Of a stretch of 64,000 bases of DNA, positions 9,009-17,486 are shown piece by piece. A program made the position numbers and the translations under genes. The stretch lies in NCBI GenBank assembly GCA_964555355.1, contig CAZKRY010000005.1:186001-250000 (forward strand), written 5' to 3'. Position 1 is the first letter of the stretch; the number at the start of each line of letters is the position of its first letter. This stretch comes from CAIKBL01 sp964555355 (GTDB taxonomy: Bacteria; Pseudomonadota; Gammaproteobacteria; Ga0077536). The notes below the pieces were generated by a model. It was not told the origin of the DNA, searched no databases, and saw only the letters and a program-made list of their open reading frames with translations.

Positions 9009-10376
9009 ATGGACTTCAACACCTCTTCAATCGTCAAAGAATTCACCGCGCGTAACGCGGCTTCCCGCGCCCACGCCGAGCGAGCACGCCAATTTGTGCC
9101 GACCGGCACCTCGCGTGCGTTACTGCGGCATCCGCCGTTTCCGTTCTACACGCGAGAGGCGCTAGGCATCCACACCGTCGATTTAGACGGTAACCGCCGC
9201 ATCGACTTCAACAACAATTACACCGCGTTGATTCACGGGCATAGCCATCCGCTGGTGGTGGACGCGGTCGCGCGGCAAGCCAAGCAAGGAACGGCGTATT
9301 CCACGCCGGGCGCACAGGAAATCGAGTTAGCATCACTGTTATGCGAACGCATCCCGTCGGTTGAGCAGGTGCTATTCAACAATTCCGGCACGGAAGCAGT
9401 CATGGTCGCGCTTCGCGCGGCACGTGCCTACACCGGACGCAACAAAATCGGAAAATTCGAAGGCGGTTATCACGGGTCGTCGGATTTTGTCATGGTGGGT
9501 GGGCACGATGTCCCTGCGCCGGATGATCCCCGGCCGTTCTCGATTCCTACCGCCGATGTCGGTGGCCTTCCGGAGGCCGCGACCCGCGACGTTGTGCTTA
9601 TTCGCTATAACGATCCCGATGCGGTACGCGCGGTGGTGCGCGCACACGGCGATGAACTCGCCGCGATCATCGTTGAGCCAATATTAGGGGCGGGTGGCGT
9701 TATCCCGGCCGAGCGGGAGTTTTTGGACGTGCTGCGCGCAGAGACGGAACGCGCCGGGATCGTGCTCATTTGCGACGAGGTGATCACTCTCCGCCAGTCG
9801 ATCGGCGGTGCGCAGTTGCAGTACAACCTTTCGCCTGATTTGACGACCATGGCGAAAATTATCGGTGGGGGTTTCCCGATCGGCGCGGTGGGCGGTAAGC
9901 GCGAGATCATGCGCGTGTTTGACGATCCGGCTGATGGCGGTACAGTCGCGAATCTCGGTACCTTTAGCGCGAATCCAATTTCCATCGCGGCGGGCGTGGC
10001 AGCGATGCGATACCTCAATACGGAAGCGATAGAAGCGCTCAACGCGCTGGGTGAATATGCCCGCGAGCGGCTGGTGCAAACGCTAGCGCGACACGGCGCG
10101 CCAGCGCAGGTGGTGGGGGCGGGATCGCTTTTCCAAGTGCACTGGACCAAAGCGCTCTTACGCGATGCGCGCGGCACCCACACGGCAGACGCTGAACGGA
10201 ATTTTCTGACCTTCTTAGGCCTTTGCAATCGCGGGGTGCAACTGTCGATGCGCGGGATCGGCGCGCTATCGACGCCCATGACGCATGCCGATGTTGATAC
10301 GCTGATTAGCGCGTTTGATGACACGCTGCACGAAATGGCGCGGGAAGGATGGCTGGCGTCAAGCGATGCGCGTTGA
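9009..10376 (+). CDS. Class III aminotransferase, glutamate-1-semialdehyde aminomutase-like (paralogue 1)
   Basis: A 455-residue PLP enzyme. NNSGTEAVMVALRAAR (about 124-139) binds the cofactor phosphate, LICDEVITLR contains Asp256, and TTMAKIIGGGFP has the Schiff-base Lys283. IIGGGFPIGAVGGK and the PTGTSRALLRHPP start resemble the HemL-like branch, but true HemL has a GEVIGGGLPVGAYG-type loop and heme genes are absent here, so an amine or beta-amino acid transaminase or an aminomutase of a catabolic substrate is more likely. The ATG is preceded by AAGGA at a good distance. It is transcribed divergently from hyuA-hyuB and is followed, after repeats, by a second paralogue of similar length. Confidence 0.82.
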   Translation: MDFNTSSIVKEFTARNAASRAHAERARQFVPTGTSRALLRHPPFPFYTREALGIHTVDLDGNRRIDFNNNYTALIHGHSHPLVVDAVARQAKQGTAYSTPGAQEIELASLLCERIPSVEQVLFNNSGTEAVMVALRAARAYTGRNKIGKFEGGYHGSSDFVMVGGHDVPAPDDPRPFSIPTADVGGLPEAATRDVVLIRYNDPDAVRAVVRAHGDELAAIIVEPILGAGGVIPAEREFLDVLRAETERAGIVLICDEVITLRQSIGGAQLQYNLSPDLTTMAKIIGGGFPIGAVGGKREIMRVFDDPADGGTVANLGTFSANPISIAAGVAAMRYLNTEAIEALNALGEYARERLVQTLARHGAPAQVVGAGSLFQVHWTKALLRDARGTHTADAERNFLTFLGLCNRGVQLSMRGIGALSTPMTHADVDTLISAFDDTLHEMAREGWLASSDAR

Positions 10377-10394
10377 AGAGGATGAGATGTCTCG

Positions 10395-10430
10395 CCCTCA
10401 CCCCTACCCTCCCGCGCGGCGGGAGAGGGT
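10395..10430. repeat. Palindromic intergenic repeat, family A
   Basis: CCCTCACCCCTACCCTCCCG followed by CGCGGCGGGAGAGGGT, the inverse orientation of the copy at 8939. The two copies bracket the aminotransferase gene 9009-10376. Confidence 0.75.
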
Positions 10431-10456
10431 GCAAGAACGGTCGACTCGTGCAGAGC

Positions 10457-10490
10457 TGTAGGTTGGGGTAAGCGAAGCGAACCCCAACAT
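10457..10490. repeat. Palindromic intergenic repeat, family B, copy 2
   Basis: TGTAGGTTGGGGTAAGCGAA followed by GCGAACCCCAACAT; near-perfect palindrome, same unit as at 3334 and 12137. Confidence 0.8.
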
Positions 10491-10744
10491 CACGCGTCTG
10501 AGTGAGCGATCCGTTAGGGTTCGTTCTACGCTTCGAAGACATCGGCGAATCGTCTGCCGATGTCGGCCGAAATGTGGCGGCCGTGTGCGGTATCGCGTTT
10601 CGTTAACCGCCTCCGCACCATGCCGGTTTGCCGGTAATATCGACCCGGTGACAGCGTTAAATAATGGCTGCATCGGTGCGCGCACGCCGCGCACGCATCG
10701 GAATCTGTCGATACTTGAAATTTTGTCGCTAACGAGGAGCACCT

Positions 10745-12082
10745 ATGAAAGCATCAAGTCAGATCGTCGGCGACACCGATACGCCTGCACTGCGCCAATC
10801 CGCGGCGTTACACCGGCGCGCTTTGCAGTTATTCCCGGACGGCGTCGCGGCGAATTCTCAAATGCGCGCGCCGCATCCCGTCTACCTTACGCATGCGGAG
10901 GGGGCGCGCCTGTATGACGTGGATGGCAATGCGTATATCGATTTTATGTTGGGCGCCGGCCCTGCGATTCTCGGCCATCGCCATCCCGCGATCAGGGACG
11001 CGATCAGTCGCGCCCTCGATAGCGGTTTACCCAACATCGCGGTTGCCGAGCAGCAGATTGCGCTCGCGGAAACCATTCAACGGTTGATGCCGAGTATCGA
11101 GCGGATTCGATTTCTGCCCACCGGAACCGAAGCAGTCCAAGCGGCGATTCGGGTCGCGCGTCGCGCGACCGGTCGCAAAATGATCGCGAAATTTGAGGGC
11201 GCATACCATGGCCAAGCGGACAATGTCATGGTGTCGGTCGCGGCGCCTGCCGAGCTACGTGGGACGCTAAGCGCGCCGGCGCGCATTCCTTACCATTGCT
11301 CGTTACCGGACGAACTCGCGGCATTAACACTGGTGTTGCCGTACAACGACTTGGCGGCAACGACCGCGCTGCTCGAACAGTACGCATCGGACCTCGCCAT
11401 TGTGTTGATCGAACCGATGCTGGGATTCGCGGGCGCGATCCCGGCCGAACACCCATTTTTGCAAGGGCTACGCGCCGTGACCGCGCGACTCGGCATCGTG
11501 CTTGCGTTCGATGAGGTGATCACCGGTTTCCGCGTGGGCCTCGGTGGCGGGCAAGGTTGGTTTGGCATCCGGCCGGATCTTTCAATCTTGGGCAAGGCCA
11601 TTGGTGGTGGGATGCCATTGTCCGCGTTCGGCGGGCGCGCGGATTTGATGAACTATGTCGCGACTTCACAGCATCCGGAGGACTATGTCTTTCAATCGGG
11701 CACGTTTAGCGGTTTGCCGGTGAGCGTCGCCGCTGGCATCGCGACGCTGAAAGTATTGGAAGACGGCGGCGCGGAACATCTCCTAGCCCTCGGTGACTAC
11801 GCGCGGCGGGAGCTTCGCCGAATGGTCGATGAGCTAGAACTCGACGCGAGCGTTACGGGGCTTGGGTCGCTGTTTCATCTGCACTTTACCGGCGCGGAGG
11901 TGCGGTCGGCGCGCGAGGCCGAGGACGCCGACCAAGCGCGCGTCTTGCGCCTGCATCAAGCGCTGCTCGAACGCGGTTGTTATTTTTATGCCGGGCGCCT
12001 CGCGTTCTTAAGCACCGCGCACACCACGGAAGATATCGACTTCATGTTGGAAGGAATGCGCGCCGAACTCACCAACGATTGA
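10745..12082 (+). CDS. Class III aminotransferase, glutamate-1-semialdehyde aminomutase-like (paralogue 2)
   Basis: The 445-residue protein carries FLPTGTEAVQAAIRVARRAT (phosphate loop), LAFDEVITGFR (Asp256) and SILGKAIGGGMPLSAFGG with Schiff-base Lys284. ARGLYD-type strands (GARLYDVDGNAYIDF) and ILGHRHP are standard for the HemL-like branch. It is similar in length and motif positions to the enzyme at 9009 but clearly diverged (Gly-Phe-Arg versus Leu-Arg-Gln after VIT). ATG with GAGGAGC upstream. The pair probably arose by duplication; whether they act on successive intermediates of one pathway or on different amines is not visible. Confidence 0.82.
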   Translation: MKASSQIVGDTDTPALRQSAALHRRALQLFPDGVAANSQMRAPHPVYLTHAEGARLYDVDGNAYIDFMLGAGPAILGHRHPAIRDAISRALDSGLPNIAVAEQQIALAETIQRLMPSIERIRFLPTGTEAVQAAIRVARRATGRKMIAKFEGAYHGQADNVMVSVAAPAELRGTLSAPARIPYHCSLPDELAALTLVLPYNDLAATTALLEQYASDLAIVLIEPMLGFAGAIPAEHPFLQGLRAVTARLGIVLAFDEVITGFRVGLGGGQGWFGIRPDLSILGKAIGGGMPLSAFGGRADLMNYVATSQHPEDYVFQSGTFSGLPVSVAAGIATLKVLEDGGAEHLLALGDYARRELRRMVDELELDASVTGLGSLFHLHFTGAEVRSAREAEDADQARVLRLHQALLERGCYFYAGRLAFLSTAHTTEDIDFMLEGMRAELTND

Positions 12083-12136
12083 AGGTACGCATGCATTCAG
12101 ATTCGCTCATCCATAAGTGAACAGCACGCTCGCAAG

Positions 12137-12168
12137 GTAGGTTGGGGTAAGCGAAGCGAACCCCGACG
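12137..12168. repeat. Palindromic intergenic repeat, family B, copy 3
   Basis: GTAGGTTGGGGTAAGCGAAG then CGAACCCCGACG. It faces an inverted copy at 12211, so the two can form one long hairpin between the convergent ends of the aminotransferase and the cyclase remnant. Confidence 0.8.
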
Positions 12169-12210
12169 ATTCGCGCGCGCCTTCGATGTGTGCGCATTAT
12201 GTTGGCTTTA

Positions 12211-12243
12211 TGTTGGGGTTCGCTTCGCTTACCCCAACCTACG
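12211..12243. repeat. Palindromic intergenic repeat, family B, copy 4 (inverted)
   Basis: TGTTGGGGTTCGCTTCGCTT then ACCCCAACCTACG, the reverse complement of copy 3, 42 bp away. A partial echo ATGTTGG lies just before it at 12199. Confidence 0.8.
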
Positions 12244-12256
12244 ATAAATAGCGGGG

Positions 12257-12940
12257 TCAAAATTGATTCGACAAGCCCAGCAATTCCCGCGCATCGCATA
12301 AATCCGCAGTTTCTAATCCTTCGGTAAACCAGTCGTAAATACTGCGGAGATTGGCTAGTTCAGCCGCGTTTTTTCCGCGCCGGCCGGGCATTGCAAGGCC
12401 CGCGTGTACCGCGCGCTGCGCGTGATCCTCCAGCGCGATGGGTGCGCCGAATAGGGCAAAGACGCCATCTCCCAAAGCCTGCGCAACGTAGCCGTCATAC
12501 CGGTGCACGGCATCCATCATGATTTGCAGCGCGGGATCGATAATGGCGCGGGCGTCTTCCGGGTCGAGCTGTTCGATGAGTGCGGTCGATCCCTTCAAAT
12601 CCGCAAATAGCGCAGTAATGGTTTTGCGCTCGCCGTCCGGTGCGCGCGAGGTTTCCAAACTTGCGTGGGCGGCGCGAATGCGTTCGGCTAGATGGGCTGG
12701 GGTGTAGTTCGCCGGTGCGGCGGCGGGCGTCGCGGGCTTAGGCACAGCGGCGTCAGTAAGCCACACAAGCACTTTGCCGTCCTCGTCCCGCGCAAGCTGC
12801 TTGGCGTCGATGAGTTCCGCTTTGATGTCTTCCAAATCTTCATCGGTGATTTCGAAATGCCGTTTCAGCGCGCGGTAGGAAACGCGGGACTCGGTTTGCA
12901 GGAGCGCCGTGATAGCGGCCAGAAGGTCGGCAAATTTCAA
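12257..12940 (-). pseudogene. Internally deleted adenylate/guanylate cyclase domain protein
   Basis: The 227-residue product begins, from a TTG codon 2 bp after the gdhA stop, with a short winged-helix-like region (about 1-65) and a linker. Then comes the start of a class III nucleotide cyclase domain: ERKTITALFADLKGSTALIE with the metal Asp, AIIDPALQIMMDAVHRYDGY, and QALGDGVFALFGAP. At about residue 190 it jumps straight to NLRSIYDWFTEGLETADL, which is characteristic of the extreme C-terminus of the large (about 1000-residue) cyclase-AAA ATPase-TPR proteins. The second half of the cyclase domain and the whole ATPase and TPR region are missing without a frameshift. The product is therefore probably inactive as a cyclase. 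It may be translationally coupled to gdhA. Confidence 0.7.
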
Positions 12941-12942
12941 GC

Positions 12943-14301
12943 TTACACAACCCCGTACGCGAGCATCGCGTCGGCCACTTTAACGAAGCCGGCGATATTG
13001 GCACCCGTTACGTAATCGATGACACCTTTTGATTTAGTTCGTCCGTACTCGACGCAGTGTTCGTGGATGTCTTGCATGATTTCGATTAACAAATTCTGCA
13101 ATACGTCCTCTTTCCAAGCGAGCTTGACGCTGTTCTGACTCATTTCGAGTCCGGACACAGCAACCCCACCGGCGTTCGCCGCCTTGGCCGGGCCAAAGGC
13201 GATCTTGGCGGCCAGAAATATTTCGATTCCGTCGATCGTGGTAGGCATATTGGCGCCTTCGGAGACGCCGATGCAGCCGTTCTTTATTAAGGCTTTAGCA
13301 TCCGCGGCCGACAGTTCGTTTTGCGTCGCGCACGGAAACGCCAAAGCGCACGGCACGGCCCAAGGACGCTGTCCCGCAACATATCGCGAACCCTTGAATT
13401 GTTTGACGTACTCGGCGATGCGCCCGCGCCGTTCGTTCTTGAGCGCCATGACCCAGGCGAGTTTTTCTGCGGTGATTCCGGCAGGGTCATGAATGAAGCC
13501 GTCGGAGTCTGACATCGTGACGACCTTGCCGCCGAGTTGAATAATTTTTTCCACGGTGTACTGCGCGACGTTTCCCGCGCCCGACACCAGGCAGGTTTTG
13601 CCGGCAATCGTGTCGCCGCGACGCTTGAGCATGTTCTCCATGAAGTAAGTGCAGCCATAACCCGTGGCTTGGTTTCTGATCAAACTACCGCCGTAGGCAA
13701 GTCCTTTACCCGTTAAGACGCCTTGATGTTGACGCGTGATTCGTTTCCACTGCCCGAACATGAATCCGATCTCACGACCGCCGACGCCAACGTCGCCCGC
13801 CGGAACATCGATATCGTCGCCGATGTGGCGGAAAAGTTCGGTCATGTACGACTGGCAAAAACGCATGACTTCGTGGTCGGACTTGCCCTTCGGATTAAAG
13901 TTGGCGCCACCCTTACCCCCTCCCATCGGCAGGCCGGTCAAACTGTTTTTGAAGGTTTGCTCGAAAGCGAGGAACTTGAGGATTGATTCGTTGACACTCG
14001 GATGGAAGCGGATGCCGCCTTTATAGGGCCCGATCGCATTGTTGTTCTGCACCCGCCACCCACGGTTAACGCGAATGTTGCCATCGTCATCTTCCCAGCA
14101 AATACGGAATGAAACGATGCGGTCCGGTTCGGCCAGCCGACGCATAATCTGATATTCGTGATATCTAGGTTTGTGCGCGATGAACTTGAAGATCGGCTTT
14201 GCGGCTTCAAACACCGCTTGGTGAAATTCCGGTTGGCCGGGGTTGCGGATCCGCAGCCCGTCCATAAAGCGTTCTATCGAGTCCAGTGTGCGTTTGGCCA
14301 T
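12943..14301 (-). CDS. gdhA: NADP-type glutamate dehydrogenase
   Basis: The 452-residue length and the motifs PYKGGIRFHPSVN, LTGLPMGGGKGGANFNPKGK (substrate and catalytic lysines) and VSGAGNVAQYTVEKI (nucleotide-binding GxGxxxQ) identify the hexameric glutamate dehydrogenase family, and DSDGFIHDPAG is typical of the biosynthetic NADP branch. It catalyses reductive amination of 2-oxoglutarate with ammonia. The start chosen is the ATG at 14301, which has GGAGAG seven bases upstream; a 34-codon extension to 14403 lacks one. It supplies glutamate, the usual amino donor, next to three aminotransferase genes. The cyclase remnant follows 2 bp downstream. Confidence 0.92.
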   Translation of the reverse strand: MAKRTLDSIERFMDGLRIRNPGQPEFHQAVFEAAKPIFKFIAHKPRYHEYQIMRRLAEPDRIVSFRICWEDDDGNIRVNRGWRVQNNNAIGPYKGGIRFHPSVNESILKFLAFEQTFKNSLTGLPMGGGKGGANFNPKGKSDHEVMRFCQSYMTELFRHIGDDIDVPAGDVGVGGREIGFMFGQWKRITRQHQGVLTGKGLAYGGSLIRNQATGYGCTYFMENMLKRRGDTIAGKTCLVSGAGNVAQYTVEKIIQLGGKVVTMSDSDGFIHDPAGITAEKLAWVMALKNERRGRIAEYVKQFKGSRYVAGQRPWAVPCALAFPCATQNELSAADAKALIKNGCIGVSEGANMPTTIDGIEIFLAAKIAFGPAKAANAGGVAVSGLEMSQNSVKLAWKEDVLQNLLIEIMQDIHEHCVEYGRTKSKGVIDYVTGANIAGFVKVADAMLAYGVV

Positions 14302-14424
14302 CGTTGTCTCTCCGTCCCGCTGCCTCGGCAACTTCCGTCGGCGCGTTGATTTTCGGCCAAGGTTAATAGGTATTGGCGCTAGATGCATGGGCGATGAAAA
14401 CATACGTTTCTTCCAGGAGACTTG

Positions 14425-14457
14425 TGTTGGGGTTCGCCGTGCTCACCCCAACCTACG
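14425..14457. repeat. Palindromic intergenic repeat, family B, copy 5
   Basis: TGTTGGGGTTCGCCGTGCTC then ACCCCAACCTACG, in the 251-bp divergent gap between gdhA and the dioxygenase gene. This copy lies in a promoter region rather than between gene ends. Confidence 0.75.
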
Positions 14458-14552
14458 ATCTACAGCCGTGACAGGCGTGTTTTTGCCATATGGAGCATCG
14501 CGACCATATGCCCTATGCTTCGGTTCATTAAGTCAACGCGGGAAGCATCGTG

Positions 14553-15431
14553 ATGCCGCTCTGCTTCAAACCTCTGCATCCATTGTTCGCGGCGGAAGCG
14601 GACCCTATCGACCTGCGCTTGGTCGAGGATGACAAGGCGCTCGATGAAATCCGGCACGGCATGCATCAGTGCGGTGTACTGGTGTTTCGCAATCAATCGC
14701 TTGAAGACGCGAGCCAACTCGCGTTCGCAATGCGCTTCGATGGCGCGCTCCATGCAAAAACCGGAGTGTCGGCGTTGGGAAAGAACCGCTTCGGCAATGA
14801 GGCGCTGACGGATATTTCCAATCTTGATGACAATGGGGAAGTGCTTCCTGTAGGCGACCGCCGACGTCAATACGGACTCGCGAACCGCTTGTGGCATACC
14901 GATGCTTCGTTTGTGGATCCGCCGGGACGTTATTCGTTGTTATCGGCGCGCAGCATCTCAACGGACGCGCCACCGACCGAATTTACCGATATGCGTGCTG
15001 CCTTTGAGGCGCTTCCTTTGGAATTGCAGCAACGGCTTGAAGGTTATACCGCGCACCACTCCATCGCCTATTCAAGGCAGGTACTCGGGTTTGAGTTTTC
15101 GGCGGACGAGGCCGAACAACTCAAAGGGGTTATCCAACCGATGGTACGAACGAATCCGGTGACTGGGCGCAAAGCGCTGTACATCGCCTCGCACACCTCG
15201 CGCATCGAACAAATGAATCTACCGGAGGGACGTTTGTTATTGCTTGATCTGATGGAGCACGCGACCCAGCCACAGTTTATCTATCGACATCAGTGGCGCA
15301 CCGGCGATCTCGTGATATGGGACAACCAAGCGACCATGCATCGCGCGCGACCGTTTGACGATCAGCGCATTAAGCGCGACCTTCGGCGGGTAACGACAAT
15401 CGGATTTGAGGCGGCGCATGCCACACATTAA
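14553..15431 (+). CDS. TauD/TfdA family 2-oxoglutarate dioxygenase
   Basis: A 292-residue enzyme. The iron site is read from LWHTDASF (His-x-Asp near residue 115) and TMHRARPF (distal His near 271), and KRDLRRVTT provides the Arg that holds 2-oxoglutarate. The N-terminal GVLVFRNQSLEDASQLAFA is typical of the family, whose members hydroxylate taurine, phenoxyalkanoates and related carboxylates or sulfonates so that they break down. GTG and ATG occur in tandem at 14550; the ATG at 14553 fits the GGGAAG better. The end overlaps the start of the molybdopterin oxidoreductase by 14 bp, so the two are translationally coupled and probably work together. Confidence 0.85.
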   Translation: MPLCFKPLHPLFAAEADPIDLRLVEDDKALDEIRHGMHQCGVLVFRNQSLEDASQLAFAMRFDGALHAKTGVSALGKNRFGNEALTDISNLDDNGEVLPVGDRRRQYGLANRLWHTDASFVDPPGRYSLLSARSISTDAPPTEFTDMRAAFEALPLELQQRLEGYTAHHSIAYSRQVLGFEFSADEAEQLKGVIQPMVRTNPVTGRKALYIASHTSRIEQMNLPEGRLLLLDLMEHATQPQFIYRHQWRTGDLVIWDNQATMHRARPFDDQRIKRDLRRVTTIGFEAAHATH

Positions 15432-17466
15432 AGGCGCTTGTCCGCACGATTGCCCGGATACCTGCGCATGGATTGTCGAAGTGGAAGACGGACGTGCGCG
15501 CAAAGTGGTGGGTGATCCCGCGCATCCTTTCACGCAGGGCGCGCTTTGCTCCAAGCTCAAGCGCTATCCGGAGCGGGTTTATAGTGCGGATCGCGTCCTC
15601 TACCCCCTGCGGCGTGTTGGGCGCAAGGGCGCGGGGGAGTTTGAGCGGGTTAGCTGGGATATCGCGCTGCATGGGATTGTGGCGCGACTTCAATCAACAC
15701 TAGCCACGCACGGACCGCTTGCCGTGTTGCCGTATTCGTTTGCCGGCACCATCGGCTTATTGCAGCGTTACGCTGGCGAACCGTTTTTTGCGCGTCTCGG
15801 CGCGACTGGTTTGATCCGCGATATCTGCGGCACCGTGGCGTACAGCGGCGTGGCGAGCACGATTGGGCTGGTCGATGGCGTCATGCCGGAAGATCTCATG
15901 CATAGTCGGCACATCATTATTTGGGGCACCAACACGGTAGCCACCAATATTCACTTGTGGAGTTCGGTCATCCGCCATGCGCGGGAAGCTGGCGCGCGCG
16001 TCGTCGCGGTTGATCCCATTCGCACCGCCACCGCCCGCCAAGCGGATCAGCATATTCAATTGCGGCCGGGCACGGATGCCGCGCTCGCGCTCGGGATGAT
16101 GCATGTGATTGTGCGCGACAAACTCCACGATCCGGCGTTTATCGACGCGCACACGGTTGGCTTTGATGCGTTATGCGAACGGCTCGTCGAATATCCGCCG
16201 GCGCGCGCGGCGGAGATAACCGGTGTCCCGGCCGACGGTATAGAAGCGCTGGCCCATGCTTATGCAACTACCCGTCCTTCCGTGCTGCGGTTGGGCGTCG
16301 GGATGGAGCGTCACGCGAACGGTGGCATGATGCTTCGAACCATTGCTTGCTTACCGGGGCTTATCAACGCTTGGGCCGAACGTGGCGGTGGTATCTGCCA
16401 GTTCACGGCGTCACTTTTTCGCGGTGCGCTGAACTACAACGCCGTGTTGCCGCCCAAGGACTTGCGAGCACCGGCGCGCAACGTGCATATGGGGCAACTA
16501 GGCCGTGCACTGACGTCTAATGCGATGACGCCGCCGATAACATGGTTGATGGTATATAACTCGAACCCGCTGGTCACCGCGCCTCACCAAAATCTCGTCC
16601 GTGCAGGACTCGCGCGTGAAGATTTGTTTACCGTGGTGCATGAGCAATTCATGACGGATACCGCGCGTTACGCCGATTTTGTATTACCGGCCACCACGCA
16701 ATTAGAACATTTGGAACTCATGCCGTCGTGGGCACAGCCGTATCTTGCATTAAATGAACCCGCGATAGTACCGCTCGGTGAAGCAATCCCGAATACCGAA
16801 CTGTTCCGGCGTTTGGCCCGCGCGATGGGGTTTGATGAACCCTACTTGTTGCAATCCGATGAGGACATGCTGCATGGCCTATTAAACAGCAACAGCAAGT
16901 TTCTCAGCGGCATCACTTACGAACGTTTGCGGCGAGACGGGTGGGCCAAACTAAATCTCCCCGACCGATGGCAACCGTTGGCGCAGGGACAATTTCCAAC
17001 GGCGAGTGGGAAGCTTGAATTCTACTCGGCGAGCCTTGCTCGCCGTGGGCTAGATCCCTTACCGGCGCACGTGGCTGTGACCCATGGGCCACAGGCCGCC
17101 ACGTTTCCGCTCACATTGATGTCTGCAAAGCATACGCATTTTTTGAATTCCGAGTACGTAAATTTGCGACACGCGGGTACCGTGAACCACCAGCCCGCAC
17201 TTCTTATGAATCCAGCTGATGCTGCGCCTCGTGGGATCGTCGATGGCGCGCCGGTTAAAATTTTTAATCCGCAAGGCACGGTTAGCGTATCCGTGACAGT
17301 GTCCGACGAAACCCCCGTGGGCACCGTATTTCTGCCTTTTAATTGGTGGCCTAATACGACGCTAAACGGCGCTTCGGCGAATGCGTTAACGCCGGATGGC
17401 GTTAGTGATCTAGGCCTCGGCAGTGATGCTTTCGATGCGCGTGTTGAAGTCGCCTTATCACGTTAG
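15418..17466 (+). CDS. Molybdopterin (bis-MGD) oxidoreductase, DMSO-reductase family
   Basis: The 682-residue cytoplasmic protein begins with a [4Fe-4S] site CPHDCPDTC and, about 30 residues on, GALCSK, as in COG0243 dehydrogenases. The DICGTVAYSG segment near residue 135 is in the place where formate dehydrogenase-like enzymes have the Mo-ligand Cys or selenocysteine. Later segments (VAVDPIRT, FLPFNWWPN, the C-terminal dinucleotide-binding barrel with NSEYVNLRH) are standard for the cofactor-binding domains. There is no Tat signal. It overlaps the preceding dioxygenase gene and is followed 20 bp later by an outer-membrane porin, giving a likely three-gene operon. The substrate (an oxyanion, aldehyde or N-/S-oxide) is not evident. 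An in-frame codon at 15406 gives a longer but unsupported start. Confidence 0.85.
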   Translation: MPHIKGACPHDCPDTCAWIVEVEDGRARKVVGDPAHPFTQGALCSKLKRYPERVYSADRVLYPLRRVGRKGAGEFERVSWDIALHGIVARLQSTLATHGPLAVLPYSFAGTIGLLQRYAGEPFFARLGATGLIRDICGTVAYSGVASTIGLVDGVMPEDLMHSRHIIIWGTNTVATNIHLWSSVIRHAREAGARVVAVDPIRTATARQADQHIQLRPGTDAALALGMMHVIVRDKLHDPAFIDAHTVGFDALCERLVEYPPARAAEITGVPADGIEALAHAYATTRPSVLRLGVGMERHANGGMMLRTIACLPGLINAWAERGGGICQFTASLFRGALNYNAVLPPKDLRAPARNVHMGQLGRALTSNAMTPPITWLMVYNSNPLVTAPHQNLVRAGLAREDLFTVVHEQFMTDTARYADFVLPATTQLEHLELMPSWAQPYLALNEPAIVPLGEAIPNTELFRRLARAMGFDEPYLLQSDEDMLHGLLNSNSKFLSGITYERLRRDGWAKLNLPDRWQPLAQGQFPTASGKLEFYSASLARRGLDPLPAHVAVTHGPQAATFPLTLMSAKHTHFLNSEYVNLRHAGTVNHQPALLMNPADAAPRGIVDGAPVKIFNPQGTVSVSVTVSDETPVGTVFLPFNWWPNTTLNGASANALTPDGVSDLGLGSDAFDARVEVALSR

Positions 17467-17486
17467 ATTGAAATTGAAGGAGTCGA

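Larger units (their letters stand above)
10377..10744. other. 368-bp intergenic stretch with repeats and an inverted repeat
   Basis: No gene is seen. The stretch holds one family A repeat, one family B repeat, and a perfect 9-bp inverted repeat (GACATCGGC / GCCGATGTC, 10538-10546 and 10556-10564) about 180 bp ahead of the next aminotransferase. The inverted repeat could be an operator or a hairpin. Confidence 0.6.

Noticed and set aside
12137..12243. Repeated units considered as a CRISPR array.
   Set aside because: Only two units, in inverted orientation, each palindromic and found elsewhere singly; no regular spacers and no cas genes.
15406..15417. Upstream start for the molybdopterin oxidoreductase.
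   Set aside because: Adds only RRR-type residues from the overlapping gene; the ATG at 15418 leads directly into the iron-sulfur motif.
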